Under the pieces are notes generated by a model. That model was not told the origin of the DNA. It searched no databases and saw only the letters and a program-made list of their open reading frames with translations. A stretch of 64,000 nt of DNA from Membranipora membranacea (taxonomy: Eukaryota > Bryozoa > Gymnolaemata > Cheilostomatida > Membraniporidae), in assembly GCA_914767715.1 (NCBI GenBank), contig OU612065.1:20150001-20214000 (forward strand), given 5' to 3'. Both the position numbers and the translations under genes were made by a program. Shown piece after piece: positions 58,901-64,000 of the stretch; the first letter of the stretch is position 1; each line of letters begins with the position of its first letter.

Positions 58901-61900
58901 CCAAATATGCACTCCTGTCCGGAGATATCTCCAAAGATAACTTTGCATGATTTGTAAATCCCTGATTTGTTGTTATAAGGAGGGTTATTTTGTTATGGTG
59001 TCATAAACGGGCAGTGATGCCCCCTAAATGGGCAACTATTAATCACCGAGTGAATCAGCTTAACCGAACAAGGTTTCATCATGACACCTCAGACAATTTT
59101 AAAAACAAACTTGATCTTCCCGACTGTGTGAACGAATTGTCTCAAAGCCTCAAGGAGCGCCTTCATTAAACATGTTTGTGAAGGACTTACATGTCTCAAG
59201 GTTAGCTTTATATAATGAGCCTATTGATGCAAAAAATAATCACTTTTTATGCCACATTATAAGTGGTGTGACGACTAAAATGAACTTTTTTTCTCCTTTT
59301 TAGTTTATGCGATGATTTGATTTATGCTGGAATCCGACAGTGCATCACAAGAATAGGGTGGCTAGTTCAGGAGACAGGTCTACTTGCGGATGCACTGTTT
59401 TTAAGCTCGCTGTTTTGTTCAACCTAAGCAGTATGAAAATCTCGATCAACAATTTGGCTACAGAACAATTTAGCCGCCAATACAATACAAAGGATGTTGA
59501 GTATTCCAATCAAGTGAAGAATTCACTGACCAGCGGCTACGACTGCACAAAGTTACAACAAAGTATATAAATGTTGTGAAAAGTTTCAAGTAATCCCTTA
59601 GCACCAAGAAGATGGTGTCTCAGATTCACTGCAGTGCAAAAAAATATTCGATGAGGATTTAATTTCACTTACCCTCCTTCCTGCTTCGTTATTCTGTTTG
59701 TTAACCATGTATCTCAAATCTTCTCCTTTTTCTATAGAGTCCGTAAAACGTTTTGAGAACTTGTAACCGAATTTGTAATTGTCACTACAGCCGCCCCACT
59801 TCCAGTCAGCGTCAGGGTCGGTGGGCTGCTCTAAGTATTGGTCACATGAACAGGTATACACCTTTCCGTCGCTGCAGGTACGGGCCATAGAGTGGGCCAC
59901 GCCTGCTGATGTTATTGAATATATAAATGCCGTCTCACGACACCCTGTAAAACAACAAAATGCAGCAATGAAATGCTAGAGTTCTGAGATATTTGTAATT
60001 ATATGCCAGAATTGCCAACTATTTAAAACTTGGCCATTGGAAACCAAAAAACAGTGAAACCCACCAGAAAGAGCCAATTACTGGATAGTTGGCTCAGTGA
60101 GAGAAAGACCGATACAGGAAATTGAAATTTTGAATTAATATGTTATTTTTGGACTCAAAAATGTGTAACCTAAGTAAAGTCATCAATGGTACTCAGATTT
60201 AGCACATAATGCGGCGCCTCTATAAGTGTAAATGCAAATTGTGATGCCCTAATGTTTAACATGTGCCAAGGCCTAGCCTAAATATCTGTCAAGAAGGTAG
60301 GTAGGTATAGGTTGAGGTACCTCCGCCCCTGAAATGATCATTAACAGGTAAAAGTTCTCACACCTATCTGAATTACCAAAACTTCTAACCGGTGGCAAGA
60401 AAAATGTCTTTTTACTTTTTCTTAATGGGATTGAAGCGTGTGTAACACTAAAACCTAACCAACTCAGTCATCACGAAAATTTAGTAAATATCATTTTAAT
60501 TATTAAATTTATTTATGAGTTCCTTTGGAATCAGGGAGTTCAAAATTCAACTCAATACAGCTTGTACTAGTCAAACTTTTTTTCTGCGTCTAAAACATTA
60601 GTGAGCAACTTAATAACAAAACCGTTTGCCAACTGAGGAAATATGACTTTTATGTGTGAAAAATAGTATAAATTGGCATAGCATTGTGTGAAAATGTATT
60701 ATTAGAGTTGCGTACTGGAAGACCATGGGATTTCTCTATACTTTATGGGCATAAATCTTTGAACTGGAATCTTTCTCATAATTGAAATGACGATAAATGT
60801 TTAAAAATTGACTAGCATACAAAAAGTTACAGTTCAGGCCCTCACAGGTAAACATTCTGTTTGTCAAATCACTTGGCTAAAGCAGGAAGAATTCTTCATG
60901 ACAGGACAAACCAACAAATTTTTTTATCACACTCTGTTCCACCGAGTCATGATTATGATACAGAAAAACCCAGACAGTCAAAATTATTTCATGGAATATT
61001 TTCCAGATTACCTCATAATTGTCAATTCTATGAAGTTCATGATCAATCATGAATATGTCTTTAATTGATAATTTAGTGCAATGTTGCTGTTAATCTTTTG
61101 GGACAATAAATAAATTTGGTTTTTGACTCTTTCTAAGGTATTCTTTACCATCAGAGCTACCAGACAGGGCTCTGCTCAGACAAACTGTGAGCGCACTGGA
61201 GAATTGCACATGAATAGCTACTAACACCTTACCTAGACTTAGTATCTTCCCAAATATAGATCCACCAACATTTGACTGCTGTACAGGACAATTCCACGGC
61301 CTGCTTCTGAACTGATATCGGCATTCTTTAATAGCTTGGCGGGCACCTTCTACTATTGCCTCTAACGATCCCGTGTTTTTCTCGACTAGTCTACGCTGTT
61401 TTTTGGTGAGATGCGCCATACTGGGACTCATGACGAGAGATTCAGATTGTCGTCGAGGTATTTGATTGGTTTCTAAATAAGAAGCTTCGTCATATCCATC
61501 AGCAAGTGTCCTGAAACCGAAATGTAGGTTATGTTATTCCAATTCAATTTCTGCGTAATTTTGATCGAGATGGAGCAAGCAGGATTCTACTTAATGCCAC
61601 AACACCAAACTATTGATCCAGGATGCACTGTAGTACCATCCATTTATTGTCAATGACAGTAGTAGCCTTTTTTTTATAATGAAAAAAATACCACATCAAT
61701 CTCCTTTCAGTACTCTGAACATAGTTTTGATAACTTTTAAGGCTTCAGCTCATTTTAGAAAAAGAGAAAAACGGCCGGAACTCTTAACTAACTCTTAATC
61801 TAAATTTGACGCTCTCACCCATTCATACAGTTCCGACAACCTGGCAGTTTTTTGGAGAAAGGAAGGGGGGACAACATAGCAGCATTTTCACTACGATTGC

Positions 61901-62241
61901 TCACCTAGGCTTCACTGTATGATACTCGGATGCAAAGGATTAACCACAAGATTAAATGAGGGCAAAAAACTTCAAATGAATGAGCGTAAATTGAAAGTAT
62001 CAGAACTCACCACATGTGTTTTTTACCATGGTGGTACCAATACCAAAAAAAGTAATTGATTTGTAGACAACACCTTTTAGATTTGAGAATTTAACCGATA
62101 AATCAGCAATAGATTGATCAATCATTTTACATACACTTACCACCAGCGGGTACCACGAAGGCTGTTCTTCCGCGTTGAAGATGTGAATTTTAAGTGTGTC
62201 GTTAAAAGTAGTATAATCCACGTAAAATGAAAGCTCTGCAT
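52940..62241 (-). CDS. wnt1: Wnt1 (wingless) secreted signalling ligand
   Basis: Seven minus-strand exons: 62241-62141, 61510-61233, 59944-59673, 55439-55289, 54446-54321, 53974-53825 and 53127-52940. Phases close to 421 residues. The signal peptide ([17 protein letters not shown]) precedes 'RGTRWWT', the conserved R-W-W start of mature Wnt1. Further blocks: '[12 protein letters not shown]', '[13 protein letters not shown]', 'FGKIL', '[19 protein letters not shown]', 'WKWGGCSDN', 'NNEAGRR', '[10 protein letters not shown]' (acylated serine near Ser235), '[13 protein letters not shown]', 'RFDGASKV', '[12 protein letters not shown]' and the terminal 'HICN'. A 126-nt exon codes a Ser/Asn/Arg-rich low-complexity stretch within the variable insert typical of Wnt1. 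Intron 3 is 4.2 kb and shows no other gene. It is the canonical beta-catenin pathway ligand and segment or axis organiser. Its strand is opposite to Wnt6 and Wnt9. Confidence 0.95.
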
Positions 62242-64000
62242 TTTGCTCTGTTGTTATGCAATATTAGTCCGGAGATGTTTGTTTTTTGTTGATAAATAAT
62301 TATGAATAAATTAATGATTAGCAAGATTATCAATCAGCTGACAAGAGTCTGGAATTAATGAATTTGACACTCCTTGACAGTTAAAAAAGGTGCAATCGGA
62401 AACAAGCTAATCTTAATCTCAAATGAGATACATCACACTTGAGAGGAAAGTCCCTCTCTGAAAATATTCAGATACACTTCAATAAACACCAATAAAACTC
62501 TATTAAAAACCTAGCTTATACCTCAGAGGGCTTACAATGAGCACACAAGACCCGCCCATCATGCAGGAATAGCGCGTGCCACACGGCTACAAAATAATAT
62601 AAACATTACAACAACATAAGGATACAATCAGAAAGTAGATAAGTGGATTAAAAGAATTATGAAAGGCACCGCTCTTAATCACACGTGAACCTTCAGCCAA
62701 TGTGGAAAGAATAGCATTGGCACTCTAAAACAATACAAAGCTAGTCAAACCAAACTCAGCTATTGTTGATATCTGAGACGGTGTCATTTGCTTATAAGCA
62801 TTTGCACCCGAGAAAATTTTGAGTAGTAATCAATAATATTTTATTATTCTAGTGAAATTCCAGTTTAATTGTATGCAAGAACTTTATAGCTGAATCACTT
62901 TTGATAAACCTACCAAAATCTCTACAGTCACTTGTCGCCCTGTGCAATCTCTGGTTTATAGGGGAGACGGATTATGTGGTGGGCTATCAATGTTTTTTGG
63001 TCAGGTCATGGATATCTTGACAATTATGATTGATGGTGTTTTAAAATCATTATGTAAAACAAATGTTCACACTGAAGAAGCAAGCACTCAACATGTAATC
63101 TCTCTAGCAATGCATGAGCAGAACTAGAGCAAAGATACTAAATACTCATTCATTACCTGTTATATGGAATCTGATGATACTGGACACAGAGTAAGGATAT
63201 ATCCTTACTCTGTGATACTGGAAGAATGAAGAAACTGCGGCATACTTGATTACATACTCAATCTAAATCAAAATTAATTGCAGATCTAATCAAACAAGCA
63301 AGTCAGCTTAGGAGAAGAAAGCAGCAACATGGAATTCATAATAAAATGGTGAAAGAGTTTGTCACAAGATTTTTCTCAACAAATATCTAAAACCGTGAAA
63401 TCGCAGATCTGTCCGAGATATTATCATTTCTCAACTCTCAAAGTTATTGGCATAGCAGATAATTGACCGAAAGCCTTTGATACCTCACCTTTGCTGTACT
63501 ATCTGGGATTATAGATAATATTCAACAGTCTGGTTGCTAACATGACAAGAGTTGGCTTGTCATAATTGTCTAGCCATCGGACACTGTCCCATGGCACAGA
63601 ACAACTAGAGACAGCTACTGGGTTGGGTACCAACTCAGAGACATAGGGCGAAGGACTAATTACCACTTTAATCCTTCAATTTCCAAACAAGTTGAGTGCA
63701 GATTTCACACCACATTCGACGCAAAAACAAACCCAAGTTCTAGATACGGAATTCTAAATGCTGTAATAAATTAAAATTTCAACCACATCTTTCATTCTCG
63801 AATACCAGGTATCAATCGATTATCCTGAAATACAAATACATAAATATATTAAATCACCCTTGGCAAAAATATTTCTTGAGAAATTCTCCAGTAATGGTAA
63901 GATTTACCTGCATCTACCTTTCCATTTCTTAACCCGTGCCAGACACCGTGTTTTACTTGTGTATTCAAGACTGGAAATTGCCAACTGGTTACACTTTTGG
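62242..64000. other. Upstream flank of Wnt1 to window edge
   Basis: Presumed Wnt1 promoter and 5' UTR on the minus strand. It contains a 30-nt perfect palindrome at 63185-63214. At the very edge an open stretch ends in a splice-donor-like CAG|GTAAAT at 63908/63907 (minus strand); it is not assigned. No Wnt10 exon seen. Confidence 0.5.
63185..63214. repeat. Perfect 30-nt palindrome
   Basis: CACAGAGTAAGGATA followed directly by its exact reverse complement. It lies about 950 bp upstream of the Wnt1 start codon. It could be a dyad binding site or a transposon excision footprint. Confidence 0.85.

Noticed and set aside
62000-62221. Open frame with ATG at 62221 overlapping Wnt1 exon 1
   Set aside because: It lacks a signal peptide and does not join the downstream Wnt1 exon in phase; the ATG at 62241 does both.
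63908-64000. Possible minus-strand exon at the right edge ending in a CAG|GTAAAT donor
   Set aside because: Two frames are open over 90 bp, no family signature is visible and the other boundary lies outside the window. It could be a Wnt1 5' exon or chance.

Overview
This is a 64 kb window of nuclear DNA from an invertebrate bilaterian animal. The genes have many short exons, GT-AG introns, signal-peptide micro-exons and transposon remnants. It carries Wnt1, Wnt6 and Wnt9 together with secreted glucan-binding glycosyl hydrolases (CBM39-GH16), a family known from molluscs, annelids, brachiopods, arthropods and invertebrate deuterostomes but not vertebrates. A spiralian or an invertebrate deuterostome is most likely; the sequence alone does not decide between them. 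Exon models were built by hand from splice sites and checked for reading-phase closure, so total lengths are exact if every splice choice is right.

Layout. (1) 0.6-2.0 kb, + strand: a FAM124-family gene in two exons. (2) 2.4-15.4 kb, - strand: three tandem GH16 beta-1,3-glucanase-like genes (A, B, C). A and B are signal peptide plus catalytic domain; C adds one N-terminal CBM39 glucan-binding domain. (3) 16.5-20.9 kb, - strand: a 997-residue protein with many ankyrin repeats followed by a caspase domain with a catalytic His/Cys pair. (4) 20.9-27.5 kb: a gene-poor transposon graveyard holding an LTR element with gag remnants, a MITE with CAGGGG ends, minisatellites, a zinc-finger transposase-like fragment and a LINE 3' end. 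(5) 27.5-33.2 kb, - strand: GH16 gene D with two CBM39 domains. (6) 34.2-39.4 kb, + strand: GH16 gene E with one CBM39 and a Ser/Gly linker, divergent from D. (7) 39.9-51.2 kb, + strand: Wnt9-like, then Wnt6. (8) 52.9-62.2 kb, - strand: Wnt1, tail to tail with Wnt6. Wnt10, the usual fourth member of this ancient cluster, is not seen.

How the parts relate. All five GH16 genes keep the catalytic E-I-D-I-M-E motif and share a nearly identical exon-length ladder (75/61/168/268/124/210 nt), so they are tandem duplicates that differ mainly in the number of CBM39 modules (0, 0, 1, 2, 1). They would be secreted and could digest dietary beta-1,3-glucan, sense microbial glucan, or both. The ankyrin-caspase lies between the two most similar glucanase genes (C and D). 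An innate-immunity or cell-death link is possible but is inference from proximity only. The Wnt genes are developmental ligands; their clustering is ancestral, but Wnt1 is inverted relative to Wnt6 and Wnt9.
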